Position numbers and translations under genes: made by a program. A DNA stretch of 64,000 nucleotides from Parcubacteria bacterium C7867-008. Lineage in GTDB: Bacteria > Patescibacteria > Paceibacteria > UBA9973 > UBA2103. This document shows, piece after piece, positions 49,417 to 58,787 of this stretch (position 1 is the first letter of the stretch; each line of letters opens with the position of its first letter). The notes beneath the pieces are model-generated. The model saw only the letters and a list, made by a program, of their open reading frames with translations. It did not search any database and had not been told where the DNA came from. The stretch is from contig LFCR01000004.1 of assembly GCA_001189215.1 (NCBI GenBank), positions 248,001-312,000 of the forward strand, written 5' to 3'.

Positions 49417-50778
49417 CTAGAATGGCGTGAACTTAGGGATGAGATTCACAATAATGGTTTCTGTTGCCCCTCCTTCGGCGCAGAGCACTGTATAGACTGA
49501 CTGCTTAGTGATTGTTGGGGTCGTAATTGTTGCTGAGAGATTGCAAGAATTTGGTACCAGAATTTGACTCACACCCGGACCGGTGACCGTACAACCGAGA
49601 TTGAGACCTGATCCAGTGATGGTAATGGTAGATGTACCACCAACCTGCACGCGAGATGGAGATGCCTTGATGGTTACTGTTGGACCTGTGCAAGACATAG
49701 GAGGTCCTCCTGAAGGAACCTCACACTCGTCGATTGTTTTTGTACCGGATGCAGTACCTCCACAACCATCTGCGCAAGTATCACCTGCGCAAGTATTTGC
49801 CTTGCAGGAAAGGTCAGGTACACACCCAGGGACTGGATCACTACACGCTGGGTATGTACCAATCTGGCCAAAATCTTCACAGGTTGGTTCGGGCGGTTCT
49901 GGCGGAAGACCTGGGTCTGGATAGCAGAACGGATACGTGCCAAGAAGACCAAGATCAGCACAAGTCGGGGTTGGTGGTGCATGACACGGAGGCGGACCTA
50001 TAAAACCCAAATCTTCACACGTATCAACTACTGGCGGTGGCACTATTGGACAGGTTGGATATGGGCCAGGTGATCCGTTTGTACACTCTGGCGGGACTGG
50101 TGGATCCACCGGGCATGACGGGTATGGGCCTGGTGAACCGTTTGGACAAACTGGTGGCTCTGTAGGCCCAACAGGACATTCTGGGTAAGGGCCAGGCGAA
50201 CCATTACTACAAGGCGGGTAGTAACAAGCTGGATAGGTACCAAGTTGCCCGTAATCTGCACAAGTGGGCGCATCGTAACATGCTGGGTATGTTCCTAGCT
50301 GTCCGCTGTCTGCACAGGTCGGTGTTGGAGGGACGGGGCATAGTCCCCCATCAGGAGTAACAGCATCACAATTCCCATCGCAATCTATAGTGCCGGAACC
50401 TCTCATACCACAAGCATTTGCTCCTGAAGAACAAGAATTACCACTCGTTGAAACGCATGATGGTGGTGGCGTAGGCGAGCAATCTCCACTTGGAAGAGTG
50501 AAGAAACCAAAAGATTCGCAGGTTATTTTATCTATACAACCCTGACTGTTAGAACATTCATACGCGCCACCAAACCAGGTACCACACACATCTACACAAA
50601 AATACTCTTGCCCAGGAGGACAAGGGAATGGAACTGCAAAAGGACAAATTTCACCCACCTGTCCAACTGCGACTTTTGGAAGCACTGTATCTGAAAAGAG
50701 CCCTATCGCGAAAATAGCTGCAGCCAACACATAGACAGCAATCGGACCATACGAACTAGTGTGCAACAGATTCTTCAT
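49417..50778 (-). CDS. Secreted Cys-rich repeat protein, module 2
   Basis: 453 residues. N-terminal hydrophobic segment (IAVYVLAAAIFAIGLFSD). Cys-rich repeats CADSGQLGTYPACYDAPT and CPNGSPGPYPSCPV follow, then CKANTCAGDTCADGCGGTASGT and the C-terminal beta domain (ASPSRVQVGGTSTITITGSGLNLGC) ending NLIPKFTPF. Architecture is the same as at 45763 and 51768, with differing repeat numbers. It follows the propeller gene with a 2-bp gap. Likely exported and disulfide-bonded. Confidence 0.8.
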   Translation of the reverse strand: MKNLLHTSSYGPIAVYVLAAAIFAIGLFSDTVLPKVAVGQVGEICPFAVPFPCPPGQEYFCVDVCGTWFGGAYECSNSQGCIDKITCESFGFFTLPSGDCSPTPPPSCVSTSGNSCSSGANACGMRGSGTIDCDGNCDAVTPDGGLCPVPPTPTCADSGQLGTYPACYDAPTCADYGQLGTYPACYYPPCSNGSPGPYPECPVGPTEPPVCPNGSPGPYPSCPVDPPVPPECTNGSPGPYPTCPIVPPPVVDTCEDLGFIGPPPCHAPPTPTCADLGLLGTYPFCYPDPGLPPEPPEPTCEDFGQIGTYPACSDPVPGCVPDLSCKANTCAGDTCADGCGGTASGTKTIDECEVPSGGPPMSCTGPTVTIKASPSRVQVGGTSTITITGSGLNLGCTVTGPGVSQILVPNSCNLSATITTPTITKQSVYTVLCAEGGATETIIVNLIPKFTPF

Positions 50779-50780
50779 AA

Positions 50781-51641
50781 TTACGGTAGTAAGGAGTTAA
50801 CACCAAGAGACACCGGAATAGTTGTCACCTTTTCAACCACATCGCCCTCAACTGCATGTCGCCATATTTCAGGACCTTTAGGATTCTTACGAAGTTCGTA
50901 TAAGTTTGTATTAGTAAGAATTGGATTAGTAAATCGCTTAAAGGTGCGGAGATTCGTAAATGACGATGCACTTATTCGACTTAGGATAATATCGCCACCA
51001 ATCTTATTGGACCACATAACAAGGGAGTGGTCTGGAGAGTACTGAACCTTAGAATCCAGCATAGATCCTTCTGGATATTTAAAGACGAGCTTTGCAGACT
51101 TTGTGGTGAGATCATACATAACAACACCTGCAACGCTGAAATAACTTATGTGGGTGTTATCTACAAATACAGGAGCATAGCCGTGTGCAATTACCGCGCC
51201 CTCTGGATTCGATACGTTGCGCAACACAATATTCCAATCATTAGGTGAAATCTTCTTACCCGTAAATAACTGGGTTATTTGATCCGAAGGGGTTTTGTAT
51301 GAAACTACAACATTTGCCCCATCTGGGGATGTACTTTCTATAGCCGTGAGGGCACCTGTACCACTATCAGCTTTGAGACCAAGGTTCGAGAGATGGTATG
51401 ACTTGCTATTTTTATTGTCCCCTACAAAGAAATGAACTGATCTTAGGTCTTGCGGTACGGAAAGAGCGAGTACTGCCCCATCAATAACTTTCGTAAATGG
51501 TTTGTAGAAGAAGTACGCGGCAACAGAGCACCCTAGAAGAAGTAGAACTAAACCAACAACAAAAACTGCTACAAGCAATTTACGTGATGGCTTTGCAGGA
51601 GAGGTAGGTATCTCGTAGGTCGGAGCGGTCACTTCATCCAT
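50781..51641 (-). CDS. Membrane-anchored beta-propeller-like protein, module 2
   Basis: 286 residues. A Pro/Lys N-terminus, one span (LLVAVFVVGLVLLLLGCSVAAYFFY), then repeats of propeller type (STSPDGANVVVSYKTPS; YAPVFVDNTHISYFSVAGVVMYDLTTKSAKLVF; SPDHSLVMWSNKIGGDIILSR, read in parts). The shortest of the three paralogues. TATAAA lies 5 nt before the ATG (leaderless). It leads the Cys-rich gene at 49417. Confidence 0.75.
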   Translation of the reverse strand: MDEVTAPTYEIPTSPAKPSRKLLVAVFVVGLVLLLLGCSVAAYFFYKPFTKVIDGAVLALSVPQDLRSVHFFVGDNKNSKSYHLSNLGLKADSGTGALTAIESTSPDGANVVVSYKTPSDQITQLFTGKKISPNDWNIVLRNVSNPEGAVIAHGYAPVFVDNTHISYFSVAGVVMYDLTTKSAKLVFKYPEGSMLDSKVQYSPDHSLVMWSNKIGGDIILSRISASSFTNLRTFKRFTNPILTNTNLYELRKNPKGPEIWRHAVEGDVVEKVTTIPVSLGVNSLLP

Positions 51642-51767
51642 AGACGTTTATAATTTCAACTATATCCTAATAATCAAACATACTCATTAGGTCATGGGGA
51701 GAACGCATAGACGCTTCCAACAAGCGTCATTTGCCTTACTAAGGAATTCGAATTGGCTTTACAAACC

Positions 51768-53297
51768 CTAGAAGGGGCTGAATGTTGGCAGAATATTTAC
51801 AATTACCGTTGTGCTTGTCGGAGTCTCCGCACACGTGACGGTGTAGGTAGATTGCTTGGTTATTGCAGGAGTCGTAATACTTGCTGCAATGTTACAGCTC
51901 GTCGGGGTAAGAACTTGAGTTACTCCTGGACCAGTTATGGTACAGGTCTGATTGAGTCCTGAGCCAGTAACCGTAATGGTTGTTGTGTTACCGGGACGGA
52001 CTCGTGATGGTACTGCAGTTACAGAGACTGATGGACTTGTACAGGCACCGCCACCAGGTGGCACTACACATACCCCATCGGTCTTAGTCCCTGACGCGAG
52101 TCCTCCGCAACCGTCTGCGCAGCTATATCCCACACATGTATTTGCCTTGCACGAGAGATCAGGAACACAATCTGAAGGCGCATCGTAACAATACGGATAA
52201 CTTCCAAGCTGACCAGAATCTGCACAGGTAGGGTCTGGTGTTGTAACTGGGCAGGTTGGATACGGACCAGGTGATCCGTTTGTACATGATGGCGGTGGAG
52301 CAACTGGGCATGAAGGATATGGACCAGATGACCCGTTACTACACGTTAATGGGCATGTTGGATACGGACCAGGTGATCCGTTTGTACATGAAGTGGGTTC
52401 GTCGTAATAACATGCGGGAAAGAGACCGAGCATACCGAAATCAGCACATGTTGGAGGAGCAAAACATGCTGGATACGTTCCAAGTAAGCCGGAGTCAGCG
52501 CAGGTAGGAGGTAGCGGACAGGATGGGGCTGGGCCTGCTGAGCCGTTTGTACAACCGGGTGCAATTGGGCAACTAGGATATGGGCCTGCTGAACCATTTG
52601 CGCAGGGTGGGTCATAGCAGAATGGGTAGGTACCAAGCTGCCCAGAATCTGCACAAGTTGGTGCATCGTAACAAGCTGGGTACGTTCCTAGCTGTCCGCT
52701 GTCTGCACAGGTAGGAGGTAGCGGGCAGGATGGATACGGGCCAGAAGAACCATTTGTACAGCTACAACTAGACTCTGGGGGAGCGCTCACAGAACATGAG
52801 CCACTGACGATAGTTCCTGTATTACTCATCCCGCAGGAGTTTGTTGCGGTACAAGATACTGAACAACTCATGGTTCCACTAACTGAACCTCCACAACCAT
52901 CAGAGCAGGTGTCAGTAGTACAAGTACTTGCTGCACATGAGGAAGATGGAGTACATGCAGGAGGTGTATATACACAGGCATACTCATGGGTGTAGTAGTA
53001 TCCTGCATCTCCACTTCCACCTGCACACACAAGATTGCTACATGTTCTACCAACATTAGCAGCATTACAGGAGAAACTACAATTCCCGGTGCTATGACAC
53101 GGAGCAAAGGTCTCACCAAAATTCTCATCACTGTCTACGCCGCTCTCTGGGAACGTCATGACAAGTTCGTATGTGCCTGCTGCGTCTGCAGATTGTGTAT
53201 GAGTGTAAGCAAAATAGACTATGACTGCTCCAGCGAACACCGCCAACACCAGTAGTAAGCTACTCCGAAGCCGTGGACTAAGTGCTTTCATATACAT
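51768..53297 (-). CDS. Secreted Cys-rich repeat protein, module 3
   Basis: 509 residues, the longest of three. Signal peptide (LLLVLAVFAGAVIVYFAYTHTQSADA), an N-terminal Cys block (CHSTGNCSFSCNAANVGRTC), then many repeats of CTNGSxGPYPxCP and CADSGQLGTYPACYDAPT. CKANTCVGYSCADGCGGLASGT and a C-terminal beta domain (TAVPSRVRPGNTTTITVTGSG) ending NILPTFSPF complete it. The tail is shared with modules 1 and 2, so it may be an assembly or anchoring signal. It follows the propeller gene by 2 bp. Confidence 0.8.
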   Translation of the reverse strand: MYMKALSPRLRSSLLLVLAVFAGAVIVYFAYTHTQSADAAGTYELVMTFPESGVDSDENFGETFAPCHSTGNCSFSCNAANVGRTCSNLVCAGGSGDAGYYYTHEYACVYTPPACTPSSSCAASTCTTDTCSDGCGGSVSGTMSCSVSCTATNSCGMSNTGTIVSGSCSVSAPPESSCSCTNGSSGPYPSCPLPPTCADSGQLGTYPACYDAPTCADSGQLGTYPFCYDPPCANGSAGPYPSCPIAPGCTNGSAGPAPSCPLPPTCADSGLLGTYPACFAPPTCADFGMLGLFPACYYDEPTSCTNGSPGPYPTCPLTCSNGSSGPYPSCPVAPPPSCTNGSPGPYPTCPVTTPDPTCADSGQLGSYPYCYDAPSDCVPDLSCKANTCVGYSCADGCGGLASGTKTDGVCVVPPGGGACTSPSVSVTAVPSRVRPGNTTTITVTGSGLNQTCTITGPGVTQVLTPTSCNIAASITTPAITKQSTYTVTCAETPTSTTVIVNILPTFSPF

Positions 53298-53299
53298 AA

Positions 53300-54301
53300 T
53301 TATATGCTCCCTAGTAGAACTCTTCCTATACCAAGATTCCCCGGTAGGCGCCCAACACTAGCAGATTCCTGGCCAAAGGGCTGCTTAAACAATTCTGCAT
53401 ATCCGTGAGCAATACTAATTATGAAAAACCCATCATTACCAAGTGCTAATGAGCGCATTGAACCAGAAATAGCTGTTGGTGGAAGTGGTTCTGCAGAATC
53501 TGTATTCACCTTATACGCAAGAAGTGTTTTTGACCCCTTACCGTACCACGCAATAACTGAATGGTCGGGCGACACTAATGCGGTTGCGATAACTCGACCA
53601 CCAACATCAGGCACCAACACCTTTGTGACGCCTGTAGTGAGGTCCATTACCGCAAGTCCTGCTGGCGCAATCCACGCTACATGTGTCTGATCTATAAAGA
53701 ATGGTGATACCCCCTTGCCGAGATTTATGGTTGAACGAGATGCTGGTTCATACATAATAATTTCCCAACGCTTACGATCGAGTGGAAGCAAAGCACCTTC
53801 TGCAGGAGAAATGAATGAAGAAATTTCAAGTGATTGAGCAAACACGACTCGTGTGCCATCCGGTGAACGGCTAATGCCTATACGCGGGAATGAATCTTTG
53901 AATAAAACTTTCTCATCAAGTGATACTGAGAAATTACCGCCACCGCTACGTGTTATCCGTGCTTCGCCGGCAGCAGTCTTCTCTGCTGAAACAAGTACCC
54001 CTTCAAGAGCCTCTGTTTCCCTAATTGCTTTATCAAAGCTATATAAGGTGGTTTTTGTTTGATCAGAATCAGCAATAAATGTTGCTCCTTTAAGTTCTGT
54101 GGGTATTTTTATTTGCCCAAGCAACGCGCCTATATATCCTTTTAGTGGCGTAAATATAAATGCTGCTGCTACCAAGACCAAAATGAGCACTACGGCCCCA
54201 ATAATTATTAGGTACCTGTTTTTATGAGAAGGTTCTTGCGCTAGTGGAGGCGTTAGAGATGAAAAATGAGTCGGTCCTACTCCATCTGATTGATCAGGCA
54301 T
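53300..54301 (-). CDS. Membrane-anchored beta-propeller-like protein, module 3
   Basis: 333 residues. A Ser/Pro N-terminus, one span (YLIIIGAVVLILVLVAAAFIF), then blade-like repeats (ISRSPDGTRVVFAQSLE; GVSPFFIDQTHVAWIAPAGLAVMDLTTGVTKVLV, read in parts; SPDHSVIAWYGKGSKTLLAY). TAGAGT lies 6 nt before the ATG (leaderless). It leads the Cys-rich gene at 51768. No enzyme motif is seen; a binding or sensor role outside the membrane is an inference from fold alone. Confidence 0.76.
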   Translation of the reverse strand: MPDQSDGVGPTHFSSLTPPLAQEPSHKNRYLIIIGAVVLILVLVAAAFIFTPLKGYIGALLGQIKIPTELKGATFIADSDQTKTTLYSFDKAIRETEALEGVLVSAEKTAAGEARITRSGGGNFSVSLDEKVLFKDSFPRIGISRSPDGTRVVFAQSLEISSFISPAEGALLPLDRKRWEIIMYEPASRSTINLGKGVSPFFIDQTHVAWIAPAGLAVMDLTTGVTKVLVPDVGGRVIATALVSPDHSVIAWYGKGSKTLLAYKVNTDSAEPLPPTAISGSMRSLALGNDGFFIISIAHGYAELFKQPFGQESASVGRLPGNLGIGRVLLGSI

Positions 54302-54362
54302 GTATATACTCTAGCATCTATTAAATACAGACTTTTATAAACAATTGTTGATACAGTACACA

Positions 54363-55736
54363 CTATCCACCGAGCGTATCTATGTCACTCTGGAACTGGT
54401 TAACAAATCCCATCACCCCATCACCGTAAAATGCATAGGCTGGATTACCGGCATTACCCCATCCTGCAAAGTACCTGAGTGCTGCAAGACGTTCTGCGGA
54501 AGGTGTTTGAGCAGTTGCGCCGTTATCTGCCATAAGAAGTGCTGTTGCAGTGAAGGCATCAAGATTGTTCCAAGGGTTTGCTGGAGAATTTGGGTGTCCT
54601 GCAAGTTGCGCTACACGACTCTCATAGATAACCCACGTAGAAGGAATAAATTGTCCTGGGCCCATTGCACCACCATATCCATAGGAAGGCGGACATGAGA
54701 CAGGCTGGGTGTATGGGTCAATACCAAGCTTTGCGGTTATGGCGAGGAACGGATCAACATCGCGTGTCGGCTTCATCACTCCTGGAAATGGTGTGCCCGT
54801 ATTCTTTCCCTTTCCATCGCCCTTTGCTGGAGAGTTAGTTAGGAGACACTGACCAACATTTTTACCTAGATCTGTTTCCTGCTTGAGGATGGCCAGAATA
54901 AGTGCGGGACGTACACCGGTTGCAGCACCGGCTTGTTTTGCAAGGGTAATAGCAACGGGAAGACTAATGGCTCCGTTTCCGCCAGCAAGTGCGAAGAGTT
55001 CTGCACGAATCTGTCCCGCGGTCTTTTGCTGTGCAGCGATAATACTTTGATAGGTTGCTTCCTGACTCTTCGTCTTGGCAAGCAGTACCTTCTTCTGATC
55101 TTGTTGATCCTTAATCTTCTGTTGTTCTGCTGCTTGAATCCCCTTCAAACGCTCAGTCTCTATCTTCTGGTCTTCCAATTGGGACTTCTCAGTTTCAGTC
55201 TGACTCTTGGTACGAGTAAGTTCCTTTGAAGATTCGCCAAGTTGTTGTTTAAGTACGGCGAAAGAATCCAGATCACCAAAGAAACTCGAAACATCCTCCG
55301 AAGAGAAGACCAGTTCAACAAGTGAGAAATCATCTACTTCTCGTGTCTTGCGAACAATCTGTGCAAGAGAGTCTCGCTCATCTGAGAGCCTACCTGTTAA
55401 GGTACCGATCGTACTGGCGTGAACCGTAATATTTTCACCTAGTGCCTGAATTTGGACCTGTGTTGCCTTTATTTGTAGTTGAGACTTCTTAATACCCGCA
55501 TCAAGAATATTAATGTCTCGTTGAATAGATTGGTGCTCGCCATTCAATCCTGTGAGGACGGTCTGGGTCTGAGCAATTTGTCCTTCGATTGCATCGAGTT
55601 GTGATTGAAGTGCCGCACGACGTGCACCGATATCGGTTTCTTCTGCACGGGAATAGTATGGAGCAAGCGTACTCGCGAGAATGGCGAGCAGTAGAGCGCT
55701 TATAACGAGCGTTGACCAATAGCGTCGCAAGAACAT
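54363..55736 (-). CDS. Coiled-coil lytic transglycosylase-type peptidoglycan enzyme
   Basis: About 457 residues. N-terminal membrane span or signal (YWSTLVISALLLAILASTLA), a long coiled coil (residues about 30-240, with DFSLVELVFSSEDVSSFF as in PcsB/EnvC-like regulators), then a lysozyme-like domain: LILAILKQETDLG with the likely catalytic Glu, and GYGGAMGPGQFIPSTWVIYE. It should cut peptidoglycan glycan strands. The start at 55736 follows TACACT by 9 nt; the frame's earlier start at 55802 lies in the upstream terminator. Upstream of the third surface module. Confidence 0.82.
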   Translation of the reverse strand: MFLRRYWSTLVISALLLAILASTLAPYYSRAEETDIGARRAALQSQLDAIEGQIAQTQTVLTGLNGEHQSIQRDINILDAGIKKSQLQIKATQVQIQALGENITVHASTIGTLTGRLSDERDSLAQIVRKTREVDDFSLVELVFSSEDVSSFFGDLDSFAVLKQQLGESSKELTRTKSQTETEKSQLEDQKIETERLKGIQAAEQQKIKDQQDQKKVLLAKTKSQEATYQSIIAAQQKTAGQIRAELFALAGGNGAISLPVAITLAKQAGAATGVRPALILAILKQETDLGKNVGQCLLTNSPAKGDGKGKNTGTPFPGVMKPTRDVDPFLAITAKLGIDPYTQPVSCPPSYGYGGAMGPGQFIPSTWVIYESRVAQLAGHPNSPANPWNNLDAFTATALLMADNGATAQTPSAERLAALRYFAGWGNAGNPAYAFYGDGVMGFVNQFQSDIDTLGG

Positions 55737-55764
55737 GACCAAATCAGTGTACCACGGCATATAT

Positions 55765-55801
55765 AAGAAAGAGACGCGCCATTGACGCGTCTCTTTCTTC
55801 A
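55765..55801. terminator. rplY terminator
   Basis: AAGAAAGAGACGCG CCATTGA CGCGTCTCTTTCTT; a strong stem with T-rich tails. Confidence 0.85.
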
Positions 55802-55814
55802 TAAAACAACGAAA

Positions 55815-56453
55815 TTATTCTGCTGCTGCCTCTTCAGATTCGTCAGTCTTACCCTTCTGCTCTACTTCGATAGCATCCATATTAGGTGCTTCTGTAGTCT
55901 CTTCCTCCTCAGCAACGTGCTGAACGAGTACTACAATTTCGTCAGCCTCAAGCTTAACCACAACACCTGTAGGGAATTTAATGTCACTTATGCGGATCTG
56001 ATCACCAATGGTAGCAAGTGATGAAATATCAACTTCGATCTCGTTAGGAAGTTTTGAAGGATCTGCTTCAACTTCGATCTCATGGATAACCTTAACGAGA
56101 CTAGCTCCCTCCTTAACCGCCTGAGACTCACCAATGAATGAAATAGGTACGGCAACTTCAACCTTTGCACCCTTCTCGATTGCGTAGAAGTCTGCGTGGC
56201 GAGGTTCGTTAGTAATCGGATCACGACTTACCTCTTGTATAAGAGCCTGCATTGATGCGCCAATACCAGTGATGTCAACGACCACAGATTCACCGTTCTC
56301 ACGGAGAATGCGCTTGAACTCACGGAGTGAGATGGTTACCGGAGTAGCCTCTTTCTTTGGCCCGTAGACTACGGCAGGCATACGGTCTTCGAGAAGCAGT
56401 GCCTTAACTGCCTTGCCGGTAATAGTGCGGGGTTCTGCTGCGAGCGTGTTCAT
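55815..56453 (-). CDS. rplY: Ribosomal protein bL25 (CTC family)
   Basis: 212 residues. N-terminal bL25 domain (MPAVVYGPKKEATPVTISLREF, LIQEVSRDPITNEPRHADFYAI) plus the C-terminal CTC/TL5 domain (EVAVPISFIGESQAVKEGAS, LPNEIEVDISSLATIGDQIRISDI). An acidic tail of about 30 residues follows. It binds 5S rRNA. The start at 56453 (MNTLAAEPRT) follows CATACT by 10 nt. Confidence 0.95.
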   Translation of the reverse strand: MNTLAAEPRTITGKAVKALLLEDRMPAVVYGPKKEATPVTISLREFKRILRENGESVVVDITGIGASMQALIQEVSRDPITNEPRHADFYAIEKGAKVEVAVPISFIGESQAVKEGASLVKVIHEIEVEADPSKLPNEIEVDISSLATIGDQIRISDIKFPTGVVVKLEADEIVVLVQHVAEEEETTEAPNMDAIEVEQKGKTDESEEAAAE

Positions 56454-56512
56454 AGTAGGAGTCAGTATGCCTGAATACGCCACTAAATGCAAGAAACGGC
56501 CAGCTGGGGCCG

Positions 56513-57514
56513 TTATGCAGCGAGTGCTTCCGATACCTTCTTAAGACGGGCGATAAATGCCTCTCGTGCTGCCGGAATGTTCTCATCCTTCCCTGCCCAT
56601 ACAGCAATGGCCTCTTCTTGGAGTGCACGAGCAAAAGAGAATGTAAGGGGCCATGGCGCTGTACGTTCTTTAGCAAGCTTAGAAATAGCTGCGAGATTAG
56701 CGGTAGCTTGGTCTGGGCTCTGTCCACCTGAGAGAAATACAATACCCGGTACAAGTGCTGGCACGGTGTCCATAAGTACACTGAGAGTGTCTTCCGCAAC
56801 TTCTTCAGGTGAATCAATCTTGCCGGTATCTTTTCCTGAAACAACCATTGAGGTCTTAAGAATGACTGCAGTCATATCTACCGCATGATCTTCAAGTACC
56901 TGCATTAAAGTACCGAGTGTTTCAGTCAGTACTTCCTTTGCACGCATGCGGCTGTGCGTACCATCAAGTAACATTTCTGGCTCAACCATTGGAACCATTC
57001 CTGCTTTCTGCACCTCAAGTGCATACTGTGCCAGACGTTTTGCATTCTCATGAATCGCCTGAGCGGTTGGAAGACGGGTACCTTCTATCTTTACCACTGC
57101 GCGCCACTTCGTGAAGCCAGTATGGTACGTTTTCACGTAGTCTGTGAGGCGCTCAGGTAGACCAATAAGACCTTTTGTAATAGTTTCGTCTTTGCTTTCA
57201 GGGAATGGCTCGAGTCCTTGATCCACCTTTATACCGGGGACGATACCCTTTTGTATAAGTAGCTCAGTAAATGGAATACCTTCGGTAGATTTCTGATGCA
57301 ATGTTTCTTCGTACAGGATTACACCGGTGAGATACTCTTCAATACCTGGCGTTGCTAGAAGTAGGTCACGGAAGACACGGCGATTCTCTTCTCCAAGTTC
57401 TATCCCGAATGGCTTTAAGCGCTTTTCGTTGGCACTCTCGTTACTTTCATCTGCTGCCAGGATTCCTTTACCCGACGCAACGAGTGAACGAGCGATATCA
57501 TTAAGATCATGCAT
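56513..57514 (-). CDS. Class I fructose-bisphosphate aldolase
   Basis: 333 residues. GKGILAADESNESANEKRL, VVKIEGTR and the Schiff-base lysine segment VILKTSMVVSGKD, with FLSGGQSPDQAT, identify the eukaryote-like class I aldolase. It interconverts fructose 1,6-bisphosphate with DHAP and glyceraldehyde 3-phosphate. The ATG at 57514 is chosen because TATACT lies 6 nt upstream; the earlier in-frame start at 57541 precedes that -10. Divergent from the PfkB kinase gene. A short hairpin overlaps its stop codon (56496-56517). Confidence 0.94.
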   Translation of the reverse strand: MHDLNDIARSLVASGKGILAADESNESANEKRLKPFGIELGEENRRVFRDLLLATPGIEEYLTGVILYEETLHQKSTEGIPFTELLIQKGIVPGIKVDQGLEPFPESKDETITKGLIGLPERLTDYVKTYHTGFTKWRAVVKIEGTRLPTAQAIHENAKRLAQYALEVQKAGMVPMVEPEMLLDGTHSRMRAKEVLTETLGTLMQVLEDHAVDMTAVILKTSMVVSGKDTGKIDSPEEVAEDTLSVLMDTVPALVPGIVFLSGGQSPDQATANLAAISKLAKERTAPWPLTFSFARALQEEAIAVWAGKDENIPAAREAFIARLKKVSEALAA

Positions 57515-57585
57515 GTGCTTAGTATAGCGTACCGTACTCATGAGACATGGGGATTCAGTGGTGAGACGTGCGTTATACTTGCAGC

Positions 57586-58581
57586 ATGACTCAAATAGAC
57601 TTCCTCGCTATTGGCGATATCGTGTGTGAACCATTCATTCGTCTGAAAGAGGCAGAAGTGCATTGCGAGAAAGGCGCCAACAAATGTGGAATCTGCATGA
57701 GTTGGGGTGACAAAATACCCTACGATTATGCCGTATATATGCCGGCAGTTGGAAATTCAGCAAACGCTGCGGTATCCGCGGCAAGACTTGGTCTAAATGC
57801 AGGACTTCGAGCATATGTAGGAAATGATCGTTATGGCGAAGAGTGCATGGAACGCCTCACTGAGGAGAAAGTAGATACCACCTATATGGTGACAGAGACG
57901 GGTAAGAATACTAACTACCACTATGTGCTTTGGTACCAAAGTGAACGAACTATATTAGTGAAGCATGAGAATTTCTCATACACTGTTCCGAAACTAAGGA
58001 ATATTCCAAAATGGATCTATCTTTCCTCTCTTGCAGACCACACGCTTCCCTATCATATGGAGCTCTCCAAACTCCTTGACGAACATCCAGAAATTAAACT
58101 AGCGTTTCAGCCTGGTACATTTCAAATGTCTCTTGGAGTAGAGGCACTCAAGAGCCTCTATGAACGTTGTGAATTTTTTGTGTGTAACAAAGAAGAAGCA
58201 GGGCGCATTCTTGGTACAGATAATCTAGAAGATCCCCGTGGACTGCTTGTTGGTATTAGTAAGCTTGGTCCAAAAATTGTCGTGGTAACTGATGGCACAA
58301 AGGGTGCTTATGCATTTGATGGTTCTCGCTTCATGTATGTGCCGATGTATCCAGACACTCGTGGACCTTTCGAGCGTACCGGCGCTGGAGACGCGTTTGC
58401 CTCAACAGTGGTGGCTGCACTTTCTCTTGGAGAGCCACTTGAGAAAGCTCTTTTGTGGGGACCAATCAACTCAATGAGTGTGGTGCAACAAGTGGGTGCT
58501 CAAGCTGGTCTTCTAACACGAGAGGAGCTTCTCGACTTCCTTAACAAAGCACCGAGTTCGTACGTTGTTCGCGATCTCTAA
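57586..58581 (+). CDS. PfkB/ribokinase-family carbohydrate kinase
   Basis: 331 residues. Substrate-binding VGNSANAAVSAARLG and the C-terminal ATP/anion-hole signature ERTGAGDAFASTVVAAL with the catalytic Asp. VVVTDGTKGAYAF is typical of PfkB kinases. The sugar is not determined; with aldolase next door, a 6-phosphofructokinase role is attractive but unproven. TATACT lies 6 nt before the ATG. A Cys-rich N-terminal insert (CEKGANKCGICMSWGD) is unusual for the family. Confidence 0.88.
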   Translation: MTQIDFLAIGDIVCEPFIRLKEAEVHCEKGANKCGICMSWGDKIPYDYAVYMPAVGNSANAAVSAARLGLNAGLRAYVGNDRYGEECMERLTEEKVDTTYMVTETGKNTNYHYVLWYQSERTILVKHENFSYTVPKLRNIPKWIYLSSLADHTLPYHMELSKLLDEHPEIKLAFQPGTFQMSLGVEALKSLYERCEFFVCNKEEAGRILGTDNLEDPRGLLVGISKLGPKIVVVTDGTKGAYAFDGSRFMYVPMYPDTRGPFERTGAGDAFASTVVAALSLGEPLEKALLWGPINSMSVVQQVGAQAGLLTREELLDFLNKAPSSYVVRDL

Positions 58582-58589
58582 TATAGACA

Positions 58590-58634
58590 GAAGGAAAACA
58601 CTCGGAATCCTTGGGCTCCGAGTGTTCCTTTTTT
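58590..58634. terminator. Bidirectional terminator after the PfkB kinase gene
   Basis: GAAGGAAAACACTCGGA ATCCTTGGGC TCCGAGTGTTCCTTTTTTG. Confidence 0.9.
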
Positions 58635-58639
58635 GTACA

Positions 58640-58777
58640 CTACTGCTCGTCAATACTCGCAACAAGATATTCTGCAGGGATTGAGTTAAGTGTGTGAATG
58701 ATTGCATATGCACCCGAACACGCAGCAATAAACACGAAGAGTATTCCAAATACTGTATCTACGCGACGAATTTTCAT
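58640..58777 (-). CDS. Single-span membrane microprotein (45 aa)
   Basis: 45 codons: MKIRRVDTV, a hydrophobic span FGILFVFIAACSGAYAIIH, and TLNSIPAEYLVASIDEQ. It could be a membrane peptide or a lipoprotein-like precursor (AACSGAY). TAAAAT lies 7 nt before the ATG, giving the leaderless pattern of host genes rather than the Shine-Dalgarno pattern of the GC-rich inserts. It lies just downstream of the transketolase genes and ends at the shared terminator. Unrecognised. Confidence 0.6.
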   Translation of the reverse strand: MKIRRVDTVFGILFVFIAACSGAYAIIHTLNSIPAEYLVASIDEQ

Positions 58778-58787
58778 AATATCTATT

